Assembly (NCBI RefSeq): GCF_910593845.1 | Contig: NZ_CAJVAS010000011.1 | Location: forward strand, 75,247 to 139,246 | Source: Paenibacillus solanacearum | GTDB taxonomy: Bacteria > Bacillota > Bacilli > Paenibacillales > NBRC-103111 | Direction: 5' to 3' | DNA length: 64,000 nt | Shown here: positions 44,706 through 53,632 of the stretch, one piece after another | Numbering within the stretch: the first letter of the stretch is position 1 | Layout of the letters: each line of letters opens with the position of its first letter | Position numbers and translations under genes: made by a program | Notes under the pieces: generated by a model | What the model saw: the letters and a program-made list of their open reading frames with translations, nothing else | Told to the model about the DNA's origin: nothing | Database searches by the model: none

Positions 44706-46154
44706 ATGGCAATCCAGCACCAACTCGCAGCGCATCCCTTATTTTTTCGGATGTTCCAGCATATTCCGATCGGAATGGCGATTTTATCCGAGACGGGGAC
44801 TTGGCTGCAGACGAATCCCGTACTGCAACAGTGGCTAGGTTGCACGGGCGAGGAATTGCATAATCGAACTCTGTTTGAATATACCCATCCTGAAGAGACG
44901 GAACCGTTGTATATGCTCCTGCTCCAGCTTCGAATGAATCCGGCATCCGATATGAGCCGCGAACCGCTCTTGATCCATTACCGGTATATTCACAAGAACG
45001 GCCAGGAAGAGCTGTTTCGGATTCTAGCCGTAAAGGAGACGATCGGCCCTGAAAACAGCAATGTGCTCGTCCTAACGTTCGACAAACGGAAGCAGACGGA
45101 ATCCCCCTTCGCCAAAAGCGAAGAGCAGTACCGCGAGCTGATCGAGGAGCTTCCCGTTGCTTTCCTGATTCAGCAGGAGTGCCGCTGGGTGTACGCCAAT
45201 GAAGCAGCGGTGAGACTGCTCGATGCGTCGGACAAGAGCCAAATTCTCGGCATGGATGTGTTCGGTTTCATTCATTCGGATTTTCATGATTTGCTGCAGG
45301 AGCGGATGAAGCTGATCCGGGGAGGCGAATCGGTTCCGCCGTTAAAGCAGAAATTCATAACCGTTACCGGACAACTGGTCGACGTTGAAGTATCGGCTTG
45401 TCCGTTTCAATACGAGGAGCAATTTGCGATTTTTATCATATTGCGGGATATTAGCGAATCTCAGAAAGCACAGGAGCTTCTGCAGGCATCGGAGAAGCTG
45501 AGCCTCGTCGGGCAGCTGGCCGCCGCCTTCGCGCATGAGATCCGGAACCCGCTGACGGCGGTCAAAGGCTTCATCTCCCTGATTCAGTCTTCCGGCGGAA
45601 CCAAGCCGCACTACTACGATATCATTACCTCGGAGATTACGCGGATGGAGCAGATCCTAAGCGAGATGCTGCTGCTCGCCAAGCCGCAGGCAGCCCGGTT
45701 TATGCCATGCGACATTCGGGTGCTGCTCGCGCACGTGACGACGCTCATCGAAATGCAAGCGGTCATCAACCGTGTCGAATTTGCCACCGAATACGAGAAC
45801 GGCATCCCGAACCTGGAATGCGATGAGAACCAGATGAAGCAGGTTTTCATTAATTTATTGAAAAATTCGGTCGAAGCGATGCCGGGCGGCGGCCGCGTGA
45901 GAATCGAAGTAGGCAGCAAGGGCTTCGATCATATCGTCGTCCGGATTATCGACGAAGGGTGCGGCATACCGAAAGACAAGCTGCCGCGAGTCGGCCAGCC
46001 ATTTTTTACGACAAAAGAAAAAGGAACGGGACTCGGGATGATGGTTACTTTCAGAATTATTGAAAATCACCGCGGTACGGTTCATATTGCAAGCGAGGAA
46101 GGGAAAGGAACGACTGTGGAAATTACACTGCCGGTATCGGCGCAATCGGCTTAA
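44706..46154 (+). CDS. Sporulation-type PAS sensor histidine kinase (KinA/KinE-like)
   Basis: The 482-residue kinase is read from ATG 44706, five bases after GGAGG; ATG 44694 overlaps that site. There is no membrane span. Two PAS domains (about 10-120, HIPIGMAILSETGTWLQTNPVLQQWLG; and about 135-255, LPVAFLIQQECRWVYANEAAVRLLD) precede the H-box AFAHEIRNPLTAVKGF with His277 and HATPase_c (NLLKNSVEAMPGGG, DEGCGIPKDKLPRVGQPFFTTKEKGTGLGM). This H-box is typical of kinases that feed the Spo0F/Spo0A phosphorelay. No response regulator gene is adjacent, as expected for an orphan sporulation kinase. Confidence 0.88.
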   Translation: MAIQHQLAAHPLFFRMFQHIPIGMAILSETGTWLQTNPVLQQWLGCTGEELHNRTLFEYTHPEETEPLYMLLLQLRMNPASDMSREPLLIHYRYIHKNGQEELFRILAVKETIGPENSNVLVLTFDKRKQTESPFAKSEEQYRELIEELPVAFLIQQECRWVYANEAAVRLLDASDKSQILGMDVFGFIHSDFHDLLQERMKLIRGGESVPPLKQKFITVTGQLVDVEVSACPFQYEEQFAIFIILRDISESQKAQELLQASEKLSLVGQLAAAFAHEIRNPLTAVKGFISLIQSSGGTKPHYYDIITSEITRMEQILSEMLLLAKPQAARFMPCDIRVLLAHVTTLIEMQAVINRVEFATEYENGIPNLECDENQMKQVFINLLKNSVEAMPGGGRVRIEVGSKGFDHIVVRIIDEGCGIPKDKLPRVGQPFFTTKEKGTGLGMMVTFRIIENHRGTVHIASEEGKGTTVEITLPVSAQSA

Positions 46155-46951
46155 TCCGGCAGTACCGTCTTCCAATCGATGAGCGGCAGGAACGGATGAA
46201 CTGTGTCCTTCTCCGTTTCCGGGGCTTCTTCATCCGCCTCATCTTCCCATAAGCCCTCGCTATACCCTTCCGTCAGCCGACCGCCATACGGTTCGAGCAG
46301 ACGATGAGCAAACGAAAGAAGCGGCTGCTTCGCATCGTTGCGGTAATAAGCCTCGAGCGCGGCCGCCAGCTCCGCGCTGCCCTTGGCGTCATAGCGCTGA
46401 AGGCAGCGCCACAGCCATTTGCCGTCGCCGATCCACTGCCCGCCGCAGCGCAGCATGAACTCCGCCAGCTGAGCTGACAATTTACGGACGATGAAGAGGC
46501 TCTCCGCCCGGCTTGCGGACCCTTCCCAATCGTCCAGCGATTCCCCGATCTCGTACCTTGCTTTGTCGCGCTCCTGCGCCGTCCAGGCCGGCGGACCTGC
46601 CTGCATCTCCTGGCGCGCTTCCTCTACGATATCGTGAATGGCGGAAGCGCCGTGAACGACGATGCCCTCCGCACACATGCGCTGCAATGAAGGGATTGCG
46701 ATATCGACCGCTTGGTCGAAGAAATAACGGTATGACGATCGCGTCAGGATGAATGCCTCGATCGTCCACCCGTAGGCCGCATAGGTTTTGCGGTAAGGGC
46801 CGTGGCCCGACTCGTCGAAGATGACAAGATCCAGATCCGAATGATCCGTAGCATCGCCCCGTACGACGCTTCCCGCTACAATCGCGGCCTCGCATTCGGG
46901 GAAATACGCTGCGATGAACTGCGCCGCGGCTTCCATGGCCGGCAGGTTCAT
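46151..46951 (-). CDS. Nucleotidyltransferase-domain protein
   Basis: The 266-residue protein has the Pol-beta-type nucleotidyltransferase motif GSVVRGDATDHSDLDLVIF (Gly27-Ser28, Asp39, Asp41) and a helical C-terminal half (about 110-230). Such proteins include antibiotic nucleotidyltransferases and MNT-type toxin-antitoxin enzymes. No HEPN partner gene is adjacent. Its 3' end overlaps the convergent kinase gene by four bases, with no terminator between them. Confidence 0.82.
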   Translation of the reverse strand: MNLPAMEAAAQFIAAYFPECEAAIVAGSVVRGDATDHSDLDLVIFDESGHGPYRKTYAAYGWTIEAFILTRSSYRYFFDQAVDIAIPSLQRMCAEGIVVHGASAIHDIVEEARQEMQAGPPAWTAQERDKARYEIGESLDDWEGSASRAESLFIVRKLSAQLAEFMLRCGGQWIGDGKWLWRCLQRYDAKGSAELAAALEAYYRNDAKQPLLSFAHRLLEPYGGRLTEGYSEGLWEDEADEEAPETEKDTVHPFLPLIDWKTVLPD

Positions 46952-47059
46952 AGGTACTCACTTCCGCTCCGTCGGTTTGCGTATCCAAGACGACTGTCCT
47001 CCGTCGTCGTGATTAGCATATGCGATTGCCCGGAAATCGGTGTTCGAAGCCGGGCGAGC

Positions 47060-47785
47060 CTATGATTTGGTGCCGATCAGCAGCGCGTACCCCATATTCA
47101 GCCGGTTTTTATGAATGAGCTCATCGTGCTCCAGCGACGTTTTCCATATGGCCGGATCCATAAACACCCCGCCGTCGATGACCTGCAGCATATCGGGGGT
47201 TTGCTCCGACTCCGCCGCCAAATGCTCTTGGAACATGGAGCGGTTTTTCGTCGCCGTTTCGGCAAATCCGGCTGCCGTAAGCGCCTCCAGCCAGCCTTCT
47301 ACGGACAGCAGCTGATGGAAGCCGAAGAACCGCACCACCTCTGCATAATCTTCCTGCGCCATATCGCCCATGAGCATCACTTCCCGGTCGTATAAGACGC
47401 CGCCCGGCTTCAAGACGCGGAAATATTCGCTCAAAGCGATCGAACTGTCGGCAAAATTCGTAACCGATTCCGCAAGTACGATATTGAACGAACCGTTCGT
47501 AAACGGCAAAGCGTCGATACTTCCCTGAACAAACGTGACGTCCAGCTTTTCCGCCGCCGCCCGCTGCCTCGCTTTGGCCAGCATTTCTTCGCGGATGTCC
47601 AGACCGGTCACCGTGTGGCCGTTTCTCGCCAAATGGCAAGCTGTCCGTCCGGTCCCGCATCCGACCTCGAGAACGCGGCTGCCTGCGGGCAGGGGAAATT
47701 CGCTAAGCTGCTGCAGCGTAGCGGCAAATCCGCCCGGGTGCGCACTACCGACCCCAAGGCGCGTAAGCATATCCAAATAACTCAT
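47060..47785 (-). CDS. Class I SAM-dependent methyltransferase
   Basis: The 241-residue protein is read from ATG 47785, six bases after AAGGAAGGGG; ATG 47791 is too close to that site. Motif I is VLEVGCGTGRTACHLA, then VTGLDIREEMLAKARQRA, FVQGSIDALPF and LAESVTNFADSSIALSEYFRVLKPGG. The fold is that of ubiE/arsM-type small-molecule methyltransferases. Substrate is unknown. Confidence 0.88.
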   Translation of the reverse strand: MSYLDMLTRLGVGSAHPGGFAATLQQLSEFPLPAGSRVLEVGCGTGRTACHLARNGHTVTGLDIREEMLAKARQRAAAEKLDVTFVQGSIDALPFTNGSFNIVLAESVTNFADSSIALSEYFRVLKPGGVLYDREVMLMGDMAQEDYAEVVRFFGFHQLLSVEGWLEALTAAGFAETATKNRSMFQEHLAAESEQTPDMLQVIDGGVFMDPAIWKTSLEHDELIHKNRLNMGYALLIGTKS

Positions 47786-47858
47786 CGGCATCCCCTTCCT
47801 TCTCCGTATGGTCTATTTTATGAGAAGAAAGGAGATGGGTTATAGTTAAATGTCCATG

Positions 47859-48626
47859 TTACGGTACGTTTTTTGCATCGGGGCTGCGCACCGGCTTCAG
47901 CTTGCTGTACGTGAGCAGCTCCGATACCGTGACGAAGCGGAAACCTCTCTTTTGCAGCTCAGGCAAAATGATCTCGAGCGCCTGTACCGTCTGGCTCTTG
48001 CCTTCGACATAGTCGTGGAAGAGGACGATATCCCCGTTACGCGGGTTGCGCAGCACCCGGTCTACGATCTTCTGAACGCCGGGGGTTGCCCAGTCTCGCG
48101 TATCTTGATGCCAGGACCACATGACGACGGTGTAGCCGTTGCCCTTAGCGGTTTCTACAAGCTTGTCGCTGTAAAAGCCGCCGGGCGGACGAAACAGATG
48201 ACAATGCTTGCCTCCGACCGCATAGATGACGTCTTCGGCCCGCTCCAAGTCTTTGGCAAACTTGTGGACGGACAAGTTTTTGCCGAAGTAGGCATGGCTG
48301 TACGTATGGTTCGCCAGCTCATGGCCTTCCGCGATCTCGCGTCGGACCAGCTCCGGGAATCGCTCCACTTTGTTCCCGACGACAAAGAACGTTGCTTTCG
48401 CCTGATATTGCTTCAATAAATCGAGAATCAGCGCCGTATCCTTCTCGTGAGGACCGTCATCGAAGGTGAGAGCGACGACTTTCTCGTTGGTCGGCACCTC
48501 CCAGACCACCTCACCCCGGCTCTCGTAATAGTCTCTGCCTTTCTTCGGACCGGCGATCGCCGTACTGCCCAGGAGCAGCGAGCCTGCGCATAATAAGGCC
48601 GCGCTTCGGATCATCAGCTTTTGCAA
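47859..48626 (-). CDS. Secreted polysaccharide deacetylase (NodB domain)
   Basis: The 255-residue product starts at TTG 48626, eight bases after GGGAGG. A signal peptide ends near STAIAG (residue 26). The NodB motifs are complete: ALTFDDGPHEKD (Asp56, zinc ligand Asp57), ANHTYSH (His107, His111), LFRPPGGFYSDKL, WSWHQDTRDW and DIVLFHDYVEGK. It should remove N-acetyl groups from peptidoglycan or chitin-like polymers outside the cell. In contrast to the PdaA-like protein at 19632, both acidic residues are present. Confidence 0.92.
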   Translation of the reverse strand: MQKLMIRSAALLCAGSLLLGSTAIAGPKKGRDYYESRGEVVWEVPTNEKVVALTFDDGPHEKDTALILDLLKQYQAKATFFVVGNKVERFPELVRREIAEGHELANHTYSHAYFGKNLSVHKFAKDLERAEDVIYAVGGKHCHLFRPPGGFYSDKLVETAKGNGYTVVMWSWHQDTRDWATPGVQKIVDRVLRNPRNGDIVLFHDYVEGKSQTVQALEIILPELQKRGFRFVTVSELLTYSKLKPVRSPDAKNVP

Positions 48627-48792
48627 CAGAGAAACCTCCCTAATAGATTAAATCCGCGTATAGATGTAGGATGGCTTACTGCTCTTGGAATATTCGGAGC
48701 GCCGTGACACCATTTACCTGTCATGCCCGCCGGCCCGGTATGAAATGCTAATGAAGGTGCAATCTCATGCGAATGAGGAGCGAAAACTTTCG

Positions 48793-49923
48793 ATGAATAA
48801 ATGGATCATACTCCCGCTGGCGCTGCTGTTAGGGATCGGCGGGCAGAACGCGGCGGCTTCGGCCAAACCGAAAAAAGAAATCATGACGGAATTTCTTGTC
48901 GTCGTCAAGGCGTCGAACGAAGCGGAGCTTCGGACTGAACTGCGGCTGCAATCAACCGAACTGCAGCGCAGCTTGAAAAAAAACGAGCCGGTCTCAGCCG
49001 ATGAGGCCGTACCGGTGATCGCCGATACGCAAATTATTGCGCGCACGGGACAGACGGAAACGGTGTATGAGGTAGGGCGGGGCCTGGAGCTGTACGATCG
49101 GCAGCACAAGCAAATGCGGCTGCTGCCGGAGTCCGCGAAGCATAAGCTTGATCTGTATGTGCGCGCCGCAAGGCAGGCGCATTACGGGAAGCTGACCCCG
49201 TGGAAAGAAGCGGAGCGGATCGTCGCGAGAAAAGCGATATGCCAGGTCACCGATCTGGAGACCGGGCTGTCGTTTCAGGTACAGCGGCGGGCGGGAAGCA
49301 GCCACGCGGATATGCAGCCCCTCACCAAGGCGGACACGGCGATCATGAAGCAAATTTATGAAGGGAAATGGAGCTGGCGGCGGCGGGCGGTGCTCGTCTC
49401 CAAGGAAGGTCAGGTGCTGGCCGGATCGATGCACGGCATGCCGCATGGCGGAGACGGCATACCGGACAATGACTTCTCGGGTCATTTTTGCATCCATTTT
49501 CTCGACAGCACGACGCACGGCTCCAACCAGGTCGATCCGGACCATCAATGGATGATTTACAAAGCAGCAGGTCAACTGGACGAGAAGCTGGCGAAGGCAT
49601 CGCCTTACGAGGTGATCGACAGCTTTCTCATCGGGTTGAACCAGCAGGACCGGGAGCTGGTCCGCCGCGGCTTCGCCGACCAGGCGAGTCCGCAGCTGGC
49701 CTTTTACCTGGATGGGCTTGCCCGCATGAAGGCAGTTAAGAAAGCGAAGCCGTTCGACGGGAAAGACCCGGGCGAAGCGTCCACCCTCGAAATCCCCGTT
49801 CCGGTCACCGTCTGGTTCAACGGCCAGCAGCCGGAGCGCCAAGTGTTCGTTTTTACGATGAAACGCTCAGGCCGGGATACCCCTTGGAAAATCGACTCGT
49901 TGCACCCTATCTCCGGTAAATAA
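48793..49923 (+). CDS. Secreted protein of unknown function with HADMQPLT and GHFCIHF motifs
   Basis: The 376-residue product is read from ATG 48793, where a clear signal peptide begins (MNKWIILPLALLLGIGGQNAAASA); GAGGAG lies 12 bases upstream, and in-frame ATG 48748 would place the signal internally. A conserved-looking core (about 180-270) reads VTDLETGLSFQVQRRAGSSHADMQPLT, then AIMKQIYEGKWSWRRRAVLV, MHGMPHGGDGIPDNDFSGHFCIHFLDS and THGSNQVDPDHQW. The ordered His, Asp and Cys residues suggest a metal- or thiol-dependent cell-wall enzyme. I recall similar modules in other Firmicutes exported proteins but cannot name the family. Confidence 0.7.
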   Translation: MNKWIILPLALLLGIGGQNAAASAKPKKEIMTEFLVVVKASNEAELRTELRLQSTELQRSLKKNEPVSADEAVPVIADTQIIARTGQTETVYEVGRGLELYDRQHKQMRLLPESAKHKLDLYVRAARQAHYGKLTPWKEAERIVARKAICQVTDLETGLSFQVQRRAGSSHADMQPLTKADTAIMKQIYEGKWSWRRRAVLVSKEGQVLAGSMHGMPHGGDGIPDNDFSGHFCIHFLDSTTHGSNQVDPDHQWMIYKAAGQLDEKLAKASPYEVIDSFLIGLNQQDRELVRRGFADQASPQLAFYLDGLARMKAVKKAKPFDGKDPGEASTLEIPVPVTVWFNGQQPERQVFVFTMKRSGRDTPWKIDSLHPISGK

Positions 49924-49952
49924 GGACAGGCGTTAATTAATGACGCCTGTCC
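49924..49952. terminator. Bidirectional hairpin between two convergent genes
   Basis: GGACAGGCGT (49924-49933) pairs exactly with ACGCCTGTCC (49943-49952). The stop codon of the minus-strand gerC-type gene lies in the loop. T-runs are short on both sides. Confidence 0.55.
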
Positions 49953-51024
49953 CTTTCAGCTTCACCGCTACATTCGCGCGAAACTCGAGCTCCGGGTAAA
50001 GCGCATTCCATTCCTCCCAAGCGTTCGGCTGGCTGTGCATAGCCCGGTAGCGCAGCCCGAATCCGATCGGATCGACATGAAGCTTCTGAAGCTTAGTGAG
50101 CAGAAGTACGATACGCCTGGAAATGCCCGCTGCTACAGCCTGCTCCGCCTTTTCCCAATCGGTGTGATACAAGGGCTTCTTCGATTCTTCGGCAATGCCT
50201 GTCATACTGACGCGATAATCGATTCGCGGCTTGCCGTCAGGCCGAGCGACGATCCGATAACCCGCCTTGAAGCGGTCTACCGCCAGTACGAACTCGAAAT
50301 CATTCGAGTTCGTGTTGATATCGACTTTATCGAAGCCTCGCATCAGCTCGTTAAGCACCCGGGTTTCTCCCGGATTGAGCGTGCCGACCATGCGCTCCTT
50401 ATCGAATAAGGCGATCCGGTTGATCATATACGTCTCCTCGTTCAGCGGTTCGATGATCGGCATATAAGGGTCAAGTCCCGGTTCGTTCAGCCTGCGGTAA
50501 AAGTCGAACAAATATTCCGTGATGATGTAGGATGACTCGGTGCCCTCCTGGTCGAAGGTGAGAAACAGCGCATTGGCGGGCAAGCGTTCCGATTTGGGGC
50601 TCAGCGCAAGTACCGACTCGGCCGAAGGGGCGGAGACGGCGAAATAAGCGATGCTCTGAATATCCCGGCGCCGGAAAAACCAGTCCAGCGGCTCGCGGAC
50701 GCCCGATCGGGCCAACGATTCGCCGATTAAAACAATTTTGGCGTGCCCGAAATCGAGCTCCTTGTCAATCTTGGATTTGAGCAGCCGAACCGCCTCCGCG
50801 ATCGTATTCGATTCTTGCGAAATGATTTGATATTTGCTGTTGCCTGGCTCGATCTTCGAGCTCGGGATGCCGAGCTTCAGCGTTACTTTGAACGGCGTGC
50901 TCTCGCTGCCTGTACGGTCGATGCCGACCCCAAGCACGAAAAAGCGTTTGTCCAAGTCTTTAAAGCCGCATCCGGTCAACAGCACAACGGCCATTAATGC
51001 GAGGAAACAGCGGAATCGCGGCAT
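49933..51024 (-). CDS. Germinant receptor C subunit, Ger(x)C lipoprotein (operon 2)
   Basis: The 363-residue lipoprotein is read from ATG 51024 behind AAGGAGG. Lipobox LLTGC puts the lipid on Cys19. The next residues are GFKDLDKRFFVLGVGID instead of the WDxxEIxxR seen in the other two C subunits here. The C-terminal Ger(x)C domain runs from about 180 to 355. Its gene overlaps the B-subunit gene by 31 bases. It is shorter than the C subunits of operons 1 and 3. Confidence 0.9.
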   Translation of the reverse strand: MPRFRCFLALMAVVLLTGCGFKDLDKRFFVLGVGIDRTGSESTPFKVTLKLGIPSSKIEPGNSKYQIISQESNTIAEAVRLLKSKIDKELDFGHAKIVLIGESLARSGVREPLDWFFRRRDIQSIAYFAVSAPSAESVLALSPKSERLPANALFLTFDQEGTESSYIITEYLFDFYRRLNEPGLDPYMPIIEPLNEETYMINRIALFDKERMVGTLNPGETRVLNELMRGFDKVDINTNSNDFEFVLAVDRFKAGYRIVARPDGKPRIDYRVSMTGIAEESKKPLYHTDWEKAEQAVAAGISRRIVLLLTKLQKLHVDPIGFGLRYRAMHSQPNAWEEWNALYPELEFRANVAVKLKGTGVIN

Positions 51025-52115
51025 ACCGGTTTCTTCCTCCTTGCAAGCAGGACAATGAGAAGCACAAGCAGGATTTCGCTGGCAAACCGCAATTCGAGCC
51101 ATTTTGCGGCCCATTCGATGATCGTTTTCTCGCTAAGGACGACCAGAAAGCCAACGATACCGCCCCCCATGACAACACAAATCATCCAGCGAACGAGCAT
51201 CGCGCTGCGGGATGACCGGTGTTCCCGTACGGAGAACAGAGAGGAGACGAGTTCCGTCCCGACGTGCCACGAAACGATGCCCAAAATGATGGAAATGTTC
51301 AAGTACAGCAGCAAAAATACGAAAGCGACGCGCTCGACAGGCCCAAGCTCCATTCGCATCGAATCGGCGGTCGAGACCCACGAATACATATATTGCTCTA
51401 CGCCGGTTGTCCCGTGAAAGCCGATGGGGATGAAAAACGTGGTCGCCAGCACACCCGCTCCCAGCGCCGGTATGAGCCAGATCCATTTGGGGACAAACGG
51501 TTTGTCATTGAGACGGTTGAAAATCAGCATATTGCTGTATCCGCTGAAAATGTACGATGCTGCCGACAGGCCGGACACGGAGGGAGCTTTGTCCCAGTAG
51601 CCCGCGACGACGCGAATGGCGTCCCAGTTCATATATTGATTGCTCATCGCCTTGAACAAAATGAGCGCAATAAACGGCGTGCTCATGAGCAGCACGATCT
51701 CAAGGGCGAACAGCACGGAGGAAGAGGGCCGTGTCGCTCCGAGCGTGACGACGAACAAGAAGGCCAGCATAATCGCAGTGAGCGGCATGTCCGGGTTAAT
51801 AAAGCTGCGGGTAATCGCTCCGAAAGTGACGAGGACGAGCGCTCCAGCCAAAAACCACATAAGCGACAAATACAAAAGGAGCGGAATGCGGAGCCAGGCG
51901 GGCATCCATTGCCGGAGCAGCTCCGGCAGCCCCATGCCGGGGAATCGACGGAGCGTTCGGGTGAGCATGATAACGAGTCCCGTCCCGAGCGGGATACTGA
52001 TCAGGATAGACATGAGCGCGCCGTTGTAACGGCCGATGATCAACGTGCGCGGAACAAACAAAATCGTGTTCACCAGCATATTCATCACAATCAAATAGTA
52101 AAAGTACCGGTTCAT
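50994..52115 (-). CDS. Germinant receptor B subunit (GerAB-type permease, operon 2)
   Basis: The 373-residue membrane protein starts at ATG 52115, overlapping the A-subunit stop by four bases. It has about ten spans and the family's N-terminal pattern (YYLIVMNMLVNTILFVPRTLIIGRYNGALMS), although the conserved first helix differs from the B subunits of operons 1 and 3. By family it is the candidate germinant-binding subunit. Confidence 0.88.
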   Translation of the reverse strand: MNRYFYYLIVMNMLVNTILFVPRTLIIGRYNGALMSILISIPLGTGLVIMLTRTLRRFPGMGLPELLRQWMPAWLRIPLLLYLSLMWFLAGALVLVTFGAITRSFINPDMPLTAIMLAFLFVVTLGATRPSSSVLFALEIVLLMSTPFIALILFKAMSNQYMNWDAIRVVAGYWDKAPSVSGLSAASYIFSGYSNMLIFNRLNDKPFVPKWIWLIPALGAGVLATTFFIPIGFHGTTGVEQYMYSWVSTADSMRMELGPVERVAFVFLLLYLNISIILGIVSWHVGTELVSSLFSVREHRSSRSAMLVRWMICVVMGGGIVGFLVVLSEKTIIEWAAKWLELRFASEILLVLLIVLLARRKKPVCRDSAVSSH

Positions 52116-53470
52116 TCGAAACGACCGCCTCTTTTCAAACCATTTTCACGTTCATTGACAAATACTTTGAAGTACGGCTTGCCGAAACTTCGCAGATCGG
52201 ACAGAACGATGGTGTACGTCAGCAGCCCGAGCATGATGCCGACCAGTCCGCTCAAGCTGGCCAGCAGAATAAGCGGATACTTGGCGATGCGAACCGCCAG
52301 GCTCATCGGGCTGATCGGAATAACGAAGTTGGAGATGGCGACCGCTGCCGAAATAATGATCATGATGCTGCTGACAAGCCCGGCTTGCTGCGCCGCCTGT
52401 CCCAGAATGAGGCCGCCTACAGTTGTGGCGGTAGAGCCGATATATTTAGGAAGCCGCAGACTTGCTTCGGTGAGCGCTTCCGTCATGAACATCATGAAGA
52501 TCACCTCCATGTACGACGGATACGGCACGGCTGCGCGGCTGCCGGCGATGGATAGCGTCAGCTGCACGCGGAAAAACTCGGGGTTATAGGAAACGACCGC
52601 TACATACAGGGCCGGAGCTGTTAACGTAATAAAAAGCGCGATGAAGCGCAGCCACAGGAAAGGGCGGGCTACCCAGAACGGCTGGTACTGATCGTCCATC
52701 GAAGAGAAGAAGTCATAAAAGACAGCGGGCACGATCATGGAGAACGGCGTGCCGTCCAATAAAAAAATGACTTTCCCCTGCGACAGGTTGAGGGCGATCC
52801 GATCCGGTCTTTCCGTTGTCATCATCGTCGGCAGCAAGCTGCGCCGGGGCGGGGAGAGCAAGATTTGAAGCTGTGCGACCGCCGTAATGACGCGGGCTTT
52901 CAGGCAGGAGAGCCGCTCTCGGATTTCTTTCAGCACGGCAGGATCCGCTAACGTTTGATCGTATACGATGATGAGCTTCGTCTTGGACAGCGTACCGACG
53001 GTCAATTCTTGAACGACAAGGTCAGACGAAGGGTAGCGGCTGCGAATCATAAGCATGTTCGTCTTCAGGTTCTCCGTCAATGCCAGCTGCGGTCCCTGCA
53101 GCGTCGTCTCGATTGTTGTCGTGTTGGCTTGGCTGTTGATCGTGCTGGCGATGTCCAGGAGCAGCAGCTGGCCGTTCAAGCTGATCAGAGCGCAGCCCGA
53201 CAAAATGCCGTCCATCGCCTCCTGCTCGGAGGCCGCAACCGAACAGTCCGGATGGGAGGCGAGATAGGCTGCGAGCGATGTCTCGCTGCCGCTTTCGAAG
53301 CAGGGGCGCAGCAAGCTGCCTTGGAGCTTGTTCTCGTCGCACAAGCTTGTTAAATACATCAGCTCGAAATGCGTGGTGCCGGAGTGAACTGGAGCGCAAT
53401 GAAAATCCGAGGCATGCCGAAACCGTTCCTTCATGCGCTGTTGTACATCCGGCGAAGTTGTGGTCGTCAT
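52112..53470 (-). CDS. Divergent germinant receptor A subunit (GerA family, operon 2)
   Basis: The 452-residue protein is read from ATG 53470 behind GAAGGAG. The family's central strand ERPDRIALNLSQGKVIFLLDGTPFSMIVP and about five membrane spans are clear. Two signature motifs are altered: RGPREGF reads QGPQLALTENLKTN, and AGSREGVPFP reads AGSRAAVPYPSYMEV. It is also about 75-115 residues shorter than the A subunits of operons 1 and 3. It is transcribed divergently from the third operon, 162 bases away. Confidence 0.88.
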   Translation of the reverse strand: MTTTTSPDVQQRMKERFRHASDFHCAPVHSGTTHFELMYLTSLCDENKLQGSLLRPCFESGSETSLAAYLASHPDCSVAASEQEAMDGILSGCALISLNGQLLLLDIASTINSQANTTTIETTLQGPQLALTENLKTNMLMIRSRYPSSDLVVQELTVGTLSKTKLIIVYDQTLADPAVLKEIRERLSCLKARVITAVAQLQILLSPPRRSLLPTMMTTERPDRIALNLSQGKVIFLLDGTPFSMIVPAVFYDFFSSMDDQYQPFWVARPFLWLRFIALFITLTAPALYVAVVSYNPEFFRVQLTLSIAGSRAAVPYPSYMEVIFMMFMTEALTEASLRLPKYIGSTATTVGGLILGQAAQQAGLVSSIMIIISAAVAISNFVIPISPMSLAVRIAKYPLILLASLSGLVGIMLGLLTYTIVLSDLRSFGKPYFKVFVNERENGLKRGGRFE

Positions 53471-53632
53471 GGGGCTGCTCCTTCCATTATTCTCTGCGGC
53501 TTCCATGGCATAGGCTTCATTTTGCGGCAAAAAACAGGATATTATTCCTGACCTTTGCAGAACATAACTGAAGTAATAAACATTTTTTACATGCAGACGC
53601 TTTGCAGCGGACGGGAAGGAAGGCGATGTGCA

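Noticed and set aside
46151-46951. Nucleotidyltransferase gene as half of an MNT/HEPN toxin-antitoxin pair
   Set aside because: No HEPN-type gene is adjacent, and the protein is longer than typical MNT antitoxins.
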